Source: Burkholderiales bacterium
GTDB lineage: Bacteria; Pseudomonadota; Gammaproteobacteria; Burkholderiales; Casimicrobiaceae
Length of the DNA: 64,000 nucleotides
Direction of reading: 5' to 3'
Assembly (NCBI GenBank): GCA_015075645.1
Contig: JABTUF010000007.1
Span: forward strand, 124,001-188,000
The notes under the pieces were generated by a model that made no database searches, was not told the origin of the DNA, and was given only the letters and a program-made list of their open reading frames with translations. This document shows, piece after piece, positions 16,074 to 24,577 of the stretch; position 1 is the first letter of the stretch; every line of letters starts with the position of its first letter. Both the position numbers and the translations under genes were made by a program.

Positions 16074-16819
16074 GCGGCGAGCGACGAGGTCTTCGCGTTG
16101 TCGGGCAGCGGCAGCCCGGCCATCGACACCTCCAGGTCGCCGAAGGCGCCGCGCGCGACGACGTGGTGCAGGTTGCGCTCGATGCCCGGGTCGGCGACCA
16201 GCCGCACCTGCGTGCGATCGAGGCCCAGGCCCGCGAGCGCCACCGTCGCCGCCACGTTCGCGTTCTTCGGGTAGCGCTCCGCCGCTTTCCGCGCGCTGCC
16301 CTCGAAGACCACCGTCGCCGCTCCCAGCGCCGCGAGGTCGAACGCCTGCTCCGCCGGCGTACCGCGCCAGGCGAGCGGCGGCTTGCGCCCGGTGTAGACC
16401 ACGTCGTCGAGGCCGGCGAGCCGCGCGGAGGCGATCGCGTCGATGCCGCCGATCGCGCCCGCCGCCAGCGTGAGCTGCGACCGGCCCGCGGTTGCCGCCG
16501 CCTCCAGGCGCGAGGCGAGAGCGTCCTCCGCGAGCGCACCGACGGACACCATGGCCACGTTCACGCCGCGCTCGAGCAGCGGCACGACGACCTCGCGGAC
16601 CGCCGCGTGCCCGGCGCATTCGAGCGCGCAGTCGGGAGGCGCGTCGAGTTCGTCCAATTCCGAGATCACCCGGACCGCATCGCCGAGCGAGCGCTGCAAC
16701 GCATCGCGCCGCGACGCCCGCTCGAGCACATGGGTGACGCGGAGCGACGCATCAGCGCGAAGGCGCGCGAGCACCAGTCGTCCGATGGCTCCGCAGCCGA
16801 TGATGAGAGCGCGTCTCAT
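16022..16819 (-). CDS. nadX: L-aspartate dehydrogenase
   Basis: A 265-residue NAD(P)-dependent enzyme converting L-aspartate to iminoaspartate. The Rossmann motif is IIGCGAIGRLVLARL, then ECAGHAAVREVVVPLLERGVNV; the C-terminal catalytic domain contains LTLAAGAIGGIDAI, YPKNANVAATVALAGLG and DPGIERNLHHV, with the conserved catalytic His in the last. In other bacteria it feeds quinolinate/NAD synthesis or redox balancing. It converges on, and overlaps by 52 bp, the LysR gene, and is divergent from the ABC importer genes. Confidence 0.9.
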   Translation of the reverse strand: MRRALIIGCGAIGRLVLARLRADASLRVTHVLERASRRDALQRSLGDAVRVISELDELDAPPDCALECAGHAAVREVVVPLLERGVNVAMVSVGALAEDALASRLEAAATAGRSQLTLAAGAIGGIDAIASARLAGLDDVVYTGRKPPLAWRGTPAEQAFDLAALGAATVVFEGSARKAAERYPKNANVAATVALAGLGLDRTQVRLVADPGIERNLHHVVARGAFGDLEVSMAGLPLPDNAKTSSLAAYSALRALSNFGAAVRF

Positions 16820-17003
16820 TGGCAGTGCTCGCGGACCCGGCCCATGCCGCCACGATACCCGATGCGCCGCGGGGCGCCGCAGCGAAGGCGAATGCAGGTA
16901 CCATCGGGCATCCCCGGCGCACCGCATGCGCTTCGCGTGCACGACCACGGACGCCGACGGAACCCCGCGATACCCGCCTTCGCTTGCCTCTGGGAGAACG
17001 ATC

Positions 17004-18008
17004 ATGAAGTGCGCAATCCGCTCGGCGGCGGCTGCCGTCGCCGCCCTCGCCCTCGTCGCCGGCTGTTCGGACAGCGGCAGCCCGTCGAAGCCCGCCGCGA
17101 CCAACGCGCTGGTGCTCTACGCGTCGCATCCGACCGAGATGGTCGACACCTTCGTCAAGGCCTTCGAGAAGGAGAACCCGGGCGTCAAGGTCGAACTCAT
17201 CACCGGCGGCACCGGCGACCTCCTCGGCCGCGTCAAGGCCGAGAAGGACCGCCCGCGCGGCGACGTCCTGTGGGGCGGCAGCTCGACCACCGGCGGCAGC
17301 GCGCCGGAGCTCTTCGTCAAGTACGACTCGCCGGCGCTGAAGGACATCAGCAAGGAGCTGCACGACCCGGCCGGCTACAACGCGCCGTTCGACGCGTTCG
17401 CGATGGTGATCGTCTACAACAAGGACCTCGTGCCGGAAGCCGAGGCGCCGAAGACCTGGGCCGACCTCGCCGACCCGAAGTGGAAGGGGAAGGTGCGCTT
17501 CGCCAACCCGTCTTCGTCGAGTTCGTCGTACGCGGCGATGATCAACTGGAAGCTGATCGGCGACTGGGCGATGATCGAGAGTCTCGCGAAGAACATGATC
17601 ATCGACGACAGTTCGAGCGCGCCGTTCACCGCGGTGGCGCAGGGCGAGGCGCCGCTCGGCGTCGCCTACGAGGAGGGCGCCTACCGCGTGCAGAAGACCG
17701 GCAAGGTCGGCATCGTCTACCCCTCCGACGGCGTGATCTTCCAGCCGGGCGGTCTCTTCCTCATCAAGGACGGCCCGAACGCGGTGAACGCCCGCAAGTT
17801 CGCCGATTTCGTGCTCTCGACGCCGCAGCAGCAGACGCTCGTCGACCGCTTCACCGGCCGCCGCCCGGCGAACACCACGGTCAAGTATCCGGAAGGCATG
17901 CCCGCGGTCTCGCAGCTCAAGGTGCTGCCCTACCCGATCGACGACGCCAAGAAGAACCAGAAGGAATGGCTCGCCCGCTGGAAGGAGATCATGATCGCCA
18001 CGCGCTGA
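17004..18008 (+). CDS. extracellular solute-binding lipoprotein (Fe3+/phosphonate type)
   Basis: A 334-residue lipoprotein. The signal ends in a lipobox, LALVAGC, so Cys would be lipidated. The mature part is a type II periplasmic binding protein: LVLYASHPTEMVDTFVKAFE, VELITGGTGDLLGRVKAEK, PKTWADLADPKWKGKV and GGLFLIKDGPNAVNARKF are hallmarks of the FbpA/2-aminoethylphosphonate-binding group. GGGAG lies 8 bp before the ATG. First gene of a three-gene importer operon. Ligand (ferric iron, phosphonate or another anion) is uncertain. Confidence 0.85.
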   Translation: MKCAIRSAAAAVAALALVAGCSDSGSPSKPAATNALVLYASHPTEMVDTFVKAFEKENPGVKVELITGGTGDLLGRVKAEKDRPRGDVLWGGSSTTGGSAPELFVKYDSPALKDISKELHDPAGYNAPFDAFAMVIVYNKDLVPEAEAPKTWADLADPKWKGKVRFANPSSSSSSYAAMINWKLIGDWAMIESLAKNMIIDDSSSAPFTAVAQGEAPLGVAYEEGAYRVQKTGKVGIVYPSDGVIFQPGGLFLIKDGPNAVNARKFADFVLSTPQQQTLVDRFTGRRPANTTVKYPEGMPAVSQLKVLPYPIDDAKKNQKEWLARWKEIMIATR

Positions 18009-18023
18009 CGGGCCGCGGCGCTC

Positions 18024-19184
18024 ATGAAGGGATCTCCTTCCGCGGCCGCCGGCGTCGAGCTCTCGGCCGTCAGCATCCATTTCGGCGACGTCGCGGCGGT
18101 GCGCCATGCCACGCTCGCCATCGCCGGCGGCGAGTTCTTCACGCTGCTCGGCCCGTCGGGCTGCGGCAAAACGACGCTGCTCCGTGCGGTGGCGGGCTTC
18201 TGCCGGCAGTCGCAGGGGACGATCCGCATCGGCGGCGTCGCAGTCGACGACCTCCCGGCGTGGCACCGCGACACCGGCATGGTGTTCCAGAACTACGCGA
18301 TCTTTCCACACCTCGACGTGTGGCACAACGTCGCCTACGGGCTCGCCCACCGCGGCGTCACCGGCCCGGAGGCCGAGCGCCGGGTGGCGGAGACGCTCGC
18401 GATGGTCGACCTGACCGGCCTCGAGAAACGCATGCCCAAGCAACTCTCGGGCGGCCAGCAGCAGCGCGTGGTCATCGCGCGCGCGGTCGCGGTGCGCCCG
18501 CGCGTGCTCTTGATGGACGAGCCGCTCGCGAACCTCGACGCGAAGCTCCGCGTGAGGCTGCGTAACGACCTGCGTCGGCTGCAGCGGCGCCTCGGCATCA
18601 CCACGATCTACGTGACCCACGACCAGGAGGAGGCGCTCTGCCTCTCCGATCGCATCGCGGTGATGAGTGGAGGCGCGATCTTGCAGGTGGGGAGCCCGGA
18701 GGAGGTGTACACCCGTCCGGCGGCGCTGCGCGTCGCGGAGTTCATCGGCGAGGGCAACTTCCTGCGCGGGCGGGTGCAGGAACGCGGCGAAGTCGTGCTC
18801 GCCAATGGCGCGCGTCTCGCGGCCGCGGGCACCGGAGCGGAACTGCGCGGCGAGGTGTGGGCGGGATTTCGACCGCAGGACGTGTCGGTGCGCGCGACGG
18901 CGGGCGGTGCTCGCGCGCCGGACGCCTCGCGTACCGCCGCGGCCGATGGGGCCGAAGGAGCCGTGCGAACCCAGCACGCTCTTCGCGGCGTGATCCGGTC
19001 ACGCACCTACTTCGGTTCGCAGGTGCGCCACGACGTGGACTGCGGGCTCGACCGCCTCGTCTGCGCGCAGGTGTCCGCGAGCGGCATGGCCGGTGCGCTC
19101 GGCGAAGGCGCGTCGGTCGAACTCGCGGTCGATCCGTCCCGGGTGATGCTCTTCCCCGGCCAGGACGCCGAGGCGGACCTGTGA
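18024..19184 (+). CDS. ABC transporter ATP-binding protein with TOBE-like tail
   Basis: A 386-residue ATPase of the FbpC/PotA group: Walker A GPSGCGKTT, Q-loop VFQNYAIFPHL, signature QLSGGQQQRV, Walker B VLLMDEPLANLD and switch YVTHDQEEAL. A C-terminal TOBE-like regulatory region follows (FIGEGNFLRGRVQERG, GFRPQDVSV). An Ala-rich insert around residues 300-320 is unusual but in frame. It is 15 bp after the binding protein and overlaps the permease start by GTGA. Confidence 0.88.
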   Translation: MKGSPSAAAGVELSAVSIHFGDVAAVRHATLAIAGGEFFTLLGPSGCGKTTLLRAVAGFCRQSQGTIRIGGVAVDDLPAWHRDTGMVFQNYAIFPHLDVWHNVAYGLAHRGVTGPEAERRVAETLAMVDLTGLEKRMPKQLSGGQQQRVVIARAVAVRPRVLLMDEPLANLDAKLRVRLRNDLRRLQRRLGITTIYVTHDQEEALCLSDRIAVMSGGAILQVGSPEEVYTRPAALRVAEFIGEGNFLRGRVQERGEVVLANGARLAAAGTGAELRGEVWAGFRPQDVSVRATAGGARAPDASRTAAADGAEGAVRTQHALRGVIRSRTYFGSQVRHDVDCGLDRLVCAQVSASGMAGALGEGASVELAVDPSRVMLFPGQDAEADL

Positions 19185-20866
19185 GCCGAGACGCCGGCGC
19201 GCTCGCGTCGGCCGCGCCGCGCCGGGCGCGCGTCGACTTCTGGAGCGCGGTGACCGTCGGCGCGCTCGGCGTATTCGTGCTGCTGCTCGTCTACCCGCTC
19301 GTGCGCCTGTTCGCCGCGAGCCTCGCCGGCGAGGACGGCGGCGTGGCGACGATGCTGCGGACCTACGGCGAGTTCTTCACCCGCCGCTACTACTACGAGA
19401 CGCTCGTCAACAGCCTCGTCGTCAGCACGCTCGCCACGGTGCTCGCCACGCTCCTCGGCGCGCCGCTCGCCTGGTTCGTGAACCGCCACGACATTCCGGG
19501 CAAGCTCCTGCTGCGCGCGCTCATCGTGCTGACCTTCGTCTCGCCGCCGTTCATCGGCGCCTACGCGTGGATCCTGCTCCTCGGACGCAACGGCGTGATC
19601 ACCGGGTGGCTCGCGCAACTGGGGCTCGCCCTGCCGCCGATCTACGGCGTGAACGGCGTGGTCCTGGTGTTCACGCTGCAGGCGCTGCCGTTCGTGTTCC
19701 TGATGGTGAGCGCGGGGCTCAAGACGGTCGACCAGAGCGTCGAGGACGCCGCGATCAACCTCGGCCGGCGCCCGTCGGCGGTGGCGCTCACGGTCGTCGC
19801 GCCGCTGATCGTGCCTTCGCTCGCCACCGGGGCGCTCCTCGTGTTCGTGACCTCGCTGTCGGACTTCGGCACGCCGATGATCATCGGCGAGAGCTTTCGG
19901 GTGCTCGCGAGCCAGATCTACACCGAGTTCGTCAACGAGCACGGCGGCAATCCGGTGGTCGCGAGCGCGCTGTCGCTGATCCTGCTCGCGATCACGGTCG
20001 GTGCACTGCTGTGGCAGCGCGCCTGGGTGAAAAAGCGCTCCTACGGTCAGGAAACGGTGCGCCCGCTCGCCGTCCGCAGCCTGTCGCGCGGCGGCCGCGT
20101 CGCCGCGACGCTCTACGTCTACGCGCTGGTGCTCGCGGCGAGCCTCCCGATCTTGACCATCGTCGTGTCGTCGTTCCTGAAGGCCCGCGGGCCGCTGATC
20201 ACCGGCGAGTTCACGCTCGAGGGCTACGCCAACGCGCTGCGTCTGCCGCACGCGCTCGCCAACACGGTGATGCTGTCGGGCGTGTCCACGCTCCTGTGCG
20301 TGGCGGCGGGCGCGCTCGTCGGCTACGTCGTGGCGCGCAGGCGGGGACGCCTCGTCGGCGCGCTCGACGCGTTCTCGATGGTCCCGTACGCCGTGGCGGG
20401 CGTGGTCATGGGGATCGCGATGGCCGTCGCCTTCGGCGGCAAGCCGTTCTACCTCGGCGGGACCGTGGCGATCCTCGTCGCAGCCTATTTCATCCGGCGC
20501 CTGCCCTACTCGATCCGTTCGGTCGCCGGCATGCTGGGCCAGATCGGGACGCAGGCCGAGGAAGCGTCGGTCAACCTGGGCGTTCCGCCGGGCCGCACGT
20601 TCTGGCGCGTGACCGTCCCGATGGTGACGCCCGCACTCCTGTCGGGCGCGCTCCTCACCTTCGCGACCATCGCGCGCGAGTTCAGCTCCACGGTGATCCT
20701 CTACAGCGGCGCCACGCGCACGCTGCCGGTCGAGGTGTTCGCGCAGGTGCTGCAGGGCAACTTCGCGAGCGCGTCCGTCGTCGGCACGGTGCTGATCGCG
20801 GTGAGTCTCGTGCCCATCGTGATCCTGTTCCGGTTCATGGCCCGCGACGAGGACGTGCTGCTCTGA
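19181..20866 (+). CDS. ABC transporter permease, two fused membrane domains
   Basis: A 561-residue inner-membrane permease holding two BPD_transp_1 domains in tandem, as in FbpB/ThiP-type proteins. Each half has the EAA loop: EDAAINLGRRPSAVALTVVA in the first, EEASVNLGVPPGRTFWRVTV in the second. The GTG at 19181 overlaps the ATPase stop and is preferred over further upstream starts inside that gene. With the lipoprotein and ATPase it makes a complete binding-protein-dependent importer. Confidence 0.88.
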   Translation: MSRDAGALASAAPRRARVDFWSAVTVGALGVFVLLLVYPLVRLFAASLAGEDGGVATMLRTYGEFFTRRYYYETLVNSLVVSTLATVLATLLGAPLAWFVNRHDIPGKLLLRALIVLTFVSPPFIGAYAWILLLGRNGVITGWLAQLGLALPPIYGVNGVVLVFTLQALPFVFLMVSAGLKTVDQSVEDAAINLGRRPSAVALTVVAPLIVPSLATGALLVFVTSLSDFGTPMIIGESFRVLASQIYTEFVNEHGGNPVVASALSLILLAITVGALLWQRAWVKKRSYGQETVRPLAVRSLSRGGRVAATLYVYALVLAASLPILTIVVSSFLKARGPLITGEFTLEGYANALRLPHALANTVMLSGVSTLLCVAAGALVGYVVARRRGRLVGALDAFSMVPYAVAGVVMGIAMAVAFGGKPFYLGGTVAILVAAYFIRRLPYSIRSVAGMLGQIGTQAEEASVNLGVPPGRTFWRVTVPMVTPALLSGALLTFATIAREFSSTVILYSGATRTLPVEVFAQVLQGNFASASVVGTVLIAVSLVPIVILFRFMARDEDVLL

Positions 20867-20913
20867 CCGAACCCCGGCGCGGTCGCGGCCGCGCGACGCA
20901 CCCGCGCACCCGG

Positions 20914-21357
20914 TCAGGCGGCCATCGCCTTCACGTCGGACAGCAGCGAGGCACCGTCCGCGCCCATCGCGTCGTCGAGCATCGGATACATCATCTGTTC
21001 CTCCTTCGCGTTGTGCGGGACGAGCACCTCGACGAGCGCCTGCGCGGCGCGCTGGAACCCCGCGGCGTCATGGGCGGCCGCCGTCGAACGGAGCTGCCGG
21101 AAGATCTCCTGCATCTGCACGTGCTCCTCGCGCATCTGCACGCTCGGCCCCGCGGAGGTCATCCCGGTGCGCTCCTCGAACGCAGGGAAGAGCACGCGCT
21201 CCTCCATCTCGATGTGCCGCTCGAGTCGCTCGGCGAACTCGTGGGCTGCGCGCGCGAGCGTCGTTGCGTCGCCCGCCCGGGCAGCCGCGTGGGCACGCTC
21301 GAGGATGCGGTCGATCTCTTCGTGGTCGCGCTGCATGTAGCCGGTGATCGTTTCCAT
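20914..21357 (-). CDS. hemerythrin domain-containing protein
   Basis: A 147-residue single-domain hemerythrin. Metal-ligand motifs are QRDHEEIDRIL, HIEMEERVLFPAFEE, REEHVQM and HNAKEEQMMYPML. GGAGCG lies 5-10 bp upstream of the ATG. It follows bzdQ by 71 bp on the same strand, so it may be cotranscribed with the benzoyl-CoA reductase genes, where an oxygen- or NO-binding protein could protect or signal for an oxygen-sensitive iron-sulfur enzyme. That role is inference. Confidence 0.88.
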   Translation of the reverse strand: METITGYMQRDHEEIDRILERAHAAARAGDATTLARAAHEFAERLERHIEMEERVLFPAFEERTGMTSAGPSVQMREEHVQMQEIFRQLRSTAAAHDAAGFQRAAQALVEVLVPHNAKEEQMMYPMLDDAMGADGASLLSDVKAMAA

Positions 21358-21428
21358 CGGGCGCTCCTGTCGTGGGGGACGCACCGTTCGCCGGTGCCGC
21401 GTGGGTTCGTGGGCGCGATGCGGCCGGG

Positions 21429-22397
21429 TCACGCGGTCGCGGCGGCCTTCGCCGCGGGCCGATGCACGACGACCGTGCACGATCCGCCGTCCTGGCAGGG
21501 CTCGAAGCGCTTGCGCGTCGCCGCCATCGCCGACCAGCGGCGCACGGCCGTCGCCGGAGCCTCGCCCTGTTCCGCCGCCGTGGGCGGGATCGGCCTGCCG
21601 TCGGCGAGCAGTTTCTCCACGCGCCGCAGCCCCAGGTAGGCCGCCCCGTAGGCGCCGTTCAACTGTCCGAGCCCGCCCGGCGCGACGTGGAAGCGCTCGC
21701 CGAGCGCGGTCTCGAGCGCCGAGACCATCGCCTCGTTGCGGGTCATGCCGCCGGTCAGCATGTAGCCGGGCTCGAGGCCGACGCGGCGCATCAGCTGGAT
21801 CGCCCGCCCGCCGAGCGACACCATCGCGCCCATCATGATGTCCTCGGCCGCGATGCCGTTCGACAGGTGATTGATCACCTCGGACTCGGCGAACACCGCG
21901 CACACGCTGCTGATCGCCTTCGGCGACGTCGACCGCATCGCGTAGGGTCCGATGTCCTCGGTGGCGAGGCCGAGGTAGCGCGCGGTCTTCTCGAGGAACG
22001 CCCCGGTGCCGGCCGCGCACTTGTCGTTCAGGCGGAACGCCTTCACGCGCCCGTCGCCGTCGACCTTGATCGCCTTGATGTCCTGCCCGCCGATGTCGAG
22101 GATGGTGCGCGTGCCGGGGAAGAGGTGCACCGCCGCCTGCGCGTGCGCGGTCAGCTCGGTGATCTGCGCGTGGCGGAAGGCCACGGTGTAACGGCCGTAG
22201 CCGGTGGCGCCGACGTAGACCACCTGCGAGCGCTCGAGCCCGCAGTTCTTCATCAGGTCGTCGAAGACGCCCTCGGACGCTTGTGCAAGCTTGAACCCGG
22301 TGCGGCGCACCGCGGTGCCGACCACCTTGCGGTCGGCGTCGAGGGCGATCGCCTTCGTGTAGGTGGATCCGACGTCGATTCCGGCCACGTGGATCAT
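21429..22397 (-). CDS. bzdQ: benzoyl-CoA reductase ATPase subunit (BzdQ-like)
   Basis: A 322-residue BadF/BadG/BcrA/D-type ASKHA ATPase. It begins VAGIDVGSTYTKAIALDAD (phosphate 1) and has LDIGGQDIKAIKVDGDG (phosphate 2), and the two Cys that hold the bridging 4Fe-4S cluster in NDKCAAGTG and SSVCAVFAESEV. It forms a heterodimer with the following-type subunit BzdP to couple ATP hydrolysis to low-potential electron transfer. The C-terminal tail is longer than in BzdP and contains CQDGGSC, a possible extra metal site. Overlaps bzdP by ATGA. Confidence 0.85.
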   Translation of the reverse strand: MIHVAGIDVGSTYTKAIALDADRKVVGTAVRRTGFKLAQASEGVFDDLMKNCGLERSQVVYVGATGYGRYTVAFRHAQITELTAHAQAAVHLFPGTRTILDIGGQDIKAIKVDGDGRVKAFRLNDKCAAGTGAFLEKTARYLGLATEDIGPYAMRSTSPKAISSVCAVFAESEVINHLSNGIAAEDIMMGAMVSLGGRAIQLMRRVGLEPGYMLTGGMTRNEAMVSALETALGERFHVAPGGLGQLNGAYGAAYLGLRRVEKLLADGRPIPPTAAEQGEAPATAVRRWSAMAATRKRFEPCQDGGSCTVVVHRPAAKAAATA

Positions 22398-23218
22398 GCG
22401 CCCTCCGATGCCAACGCCTCGGCCGTCCGTCCGGCTCCGCCGAACGCGTGCTCGCGCGCGACGAGCGCCGCGCCGAGCGCGCCGCAGAAGTGCGCGTCCG
22501 GGCTCACGTTGATCTTCATGCCCACCGCCTTCTCGACCAGGGCCACCATGGCGACGTTGCGGCTGACGCCGCCGGTGAACGTCACCTCCGCGTGGACGCC
22601 GACGCGCCGCGCGAGCGAGACGCAGCGACTCGTGATCGCCTGGTGCACGCCCATCAGCACGTCCTCGGGCAGGATGCCCTTGGCGAGGTGGCTGATGATC
22701 TCGGACTCAGCGAACACCGTGCAGGTCGTGGTGATGCGCACGGGGTTCTGCGACCGGAGCGCGAGCGGCCCGAGTTCGGAGAGCGGCATCTCGAGCGCGT
22801 AGGAGGCCGCGCCGAGGAAGCGCCCGGTGCCCGCGGCGCACTTGTCGTTCATCGTGAAGTCCGCCACCTGCCCGTCCGGCTTCACCGCGATCGCCTTGGT
22901 GTCCTGGCCGCCGATGTCGATCACCGTCCGCGTGCCGGGAAAGAGCGCCACCGCGCCGCGCGCGTGGCAGCTGATCTCGGTCACCTGCTCGTGGCCGAAC
23001 GAGACGTTGTAGCGGCCGTAGCCGGTACTCGCGACGCGCGCCACCTGCGCCTCCTCGAGACCCGCATCGGCGAGCGCCGCCCGGAACGCGTCCTGGGCGA
23101 TCGTCACCATGCTGGTCTCCATGTCGAGGAGCGCACGGCCGACCACCTTGCCGTCCTCGTCGAGGATGACCGCCTTGGTCTGCGTGGATCCGACGTCGAC
23201 TCCTGCCGTGTACTTCAT
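22394..23218 (-). CDS. bzdP: benzoyl-CoA reductase ATPase subunit (BzdP-like)
   Basis: A 274-residue ASKHA ATPase paralogous to BzdQ: GVDVGSTQTKAVILDEDG, VIDIGGQDTKAIAV, and cluster Cys residues in NDKCAAGTG and TTTCTVFAESE. Length suits the smaller of the two ATPase subunits. The ATG overlaps the bzdO stop (ATGA). It would act with BzdQ as the electron activase for BzdNO. Confidence 0.87.
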   Translation of the reverse strand: MKYTAGVDVGSTQTKAVILDEDGKVVGRALLDMETSMVTIAQDAFRAALADAGLEEAQVARVASTGYGRYNVSFGHEQVTEISCHARGAVALFPGTRTVIDIGGQDTKAIAVKPDGQVADFTMNDKCAAGTGRFLGAASYALEMPLSELGPLALRSQNPVRITTTCTVFAESEIISHLAKGILPEDVLMGVHQAITSRCVSLARRVGVHAEVTFTGGVSRNVAMVALVEKAVGMKINVSPDAHFCGALGAALVAREHAFGGAGRTAEALASEGA

Positions 23219-24564
23219 GGCCGCGCCTCCTCTCCCGGGGCGGCGTGCCCCTTCGTTCCCGGTCCCGCGCCGCCGCGCTGCTGCAGCGACTCGAAGAACG
23301 CGTCCACCCGGTTCTTGATCTGCGCGTCCGACCAGTAGCGCGGGTCGATCAGGTCGGACTCGATGTACAGGCTCGGCATGCCGAGACGCTGGTTCAGGTA
23401 GTTGCGCGTGTCGGCCATGCCGGAGGACACGAACCGGCAGCTCTTGATGCCGTGGAACACGATCCCGTCCACGTCGTAGTCGCGGATCTGCTGCGCGAGC
23501 CGCTCGTGCGCGAAGAACTGGTTCGACAGGCCCCGTTGCGCGGCGAGCGCGGTGATCTCGGCGAGGCTCTCGAGCGGTCGCGAGGTGTCGTAGACCATCT
23601 CGCCCGCGTCCATGCCGCCGGCGGCGAAGGTCAGGTAGTCGGAGTAGGCGAACACCCCGCCCCAGCTCTCGAAGAGCTCGACCAGACGGCGCATCGACAC
23701 GTAGCACGGCGTGCCCGAGAACAGCAGCCGGAAGCGTTCCTGCGGGACCCGGCCCTCGCCGCGCGCGACCTTCGCGCGCAGCTGCTCCTCGAGGCGGCGC
23801 ATGAACGTGACGCCCTCCTCGGTGCCGCGGTAGACGTTCATGATGCCGATGTAGGTGAGCCCGTCGAGCATCGCGTTGTACGGCGCCGGGCAGCTCCGGT
23901 TGAGCGCCATCACGGCGTTCCAGTGCGCCACCATCCGGTTCACCCGGTCCTCGACTTCGGCCAGACGATCGAGGTCGAAGCGCCGCCCGGTGATCTTCTC
24001 GCAGCGCTCGATCAGATCGCGGAACTGCGCCTCGACCCACTGGGCGTCGGCCATGTGCTGCGCGTCGCCGCGGCGCACCTGCCAGGCGCCCGCGCGCTGC
24101 CCGGGCAGGTCGAGCACGAACGTGGGCGTCTTCAGCATCCGTTCCCAGATCTCGCCCCACTTGATGAACGTGCTGCACATGTTCGACGCGATCGCGATGT
24201 CCGCCTTCGGGATCGTCCCCGCCGGGTGCTGCTGCTCGCGCAGGATCAGCCCGACGTCCGCCTTCACGTACGAGCACACGTCGGGCGAGTAGCCGTAGTC
24301 CTCGGACGCGCGCAGGTAGCTCTCGGAGACCTTGCGCACGCCGGTCTGCAGCGAGTTGATTTCGGGGAACACGAGCTGGAAGTCGAAGGTCCGCAGGATC
24401 TCGACCGCATTGCCCATCACGAACACGTTCGCGACGTTCTGGCCGCGCTCGCGCGCCTGGGCGAGGTCGGCGTACCAGTCCTTCATCAGCTGCTGGCCGG
24501 CCTGGTGCGCGTTGAACTCCGCGGCCGAGGTCGGTGCCGGCTTCAGGAGGGCAGCGGTGGTCAT
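23215..24564 (-). CDS. bzdO: benzoyl-CoA reductase catalytic subunit (BzdO-like)
   Basis: A 449-residue member of the 2-hydroxyglutaryl-CoA dehydratase D-component family, which binds 4Fe-4S clusters and the aromatic CoA substrate. Conserved Cys lie in DVCSYVKADVG, ASNMCSTF, LLFSGTPCYVSM and HGIKSCRFVSSG. The QQLMKDWYADL and SESYLRASEDYGYSPD pieces are characteristic of BzdO/BcrB-type subunits. It is followed with overlap by bzdP and preceded by bzdN (13-bp gap). The 3-methylbenzoyl-CoA reductase (mbd) is a close alternative. Confidence 0.86.
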   Translation of the reverse strand: MTTAALLKPAPTSAAEFNAHQAGQQLMKDWYADLAQARERGQNVANVFVMGNAVEILRTFDFQLVFPEINSLQTGVRKVSESYLRASEDYGYSPDVCSYVKADVGLILREQQHPAGTIPKADIAIASNMCSTFIKWGEIWERMLKTPTFVLDLPGQRAGAWQVRRGDAQHMADAQWVEAQFRDLIERCEKITGRRFDLDRLAEVEDRVNRMVAHWNAVMALNRSCPAPYNAMLDGLTYIGIMNVYRGTEEGVTFMRRLEEQLRAKVARGEGRVPQERFRLLFSGTPCYVSMRRLVELFESWGGVFAYSDYLTFAAGGMDAGEMVYDTSRPLESLAEITALAAQRGLSNQFFAHERLAQQIRDYDVDGIVFHGIKSCRFVSSGMADTRNYLNQRLGMPSLYIESDLIDPRYWSDAQIKNRVDAFFESLQQRGGAGPGTKGHAAPGEEARP

Positions 24565-24577
24565 GGCGATTCTCCGG

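Noticed and set aside
20867..20913. Terminator between the permease and hemerythrin genes
   Set aside because: The 47-bp convergent gap is GC-rich with no clear stem followed by a T-run on either strand.
22394..24277. A 627-residue fusion of BzdO and BzdP
   Set aside because: The upstream half is an off-frame reading of bzdO; bzdO and bzdP are separate genes with an ATGA overlap, as in other bzd operons.
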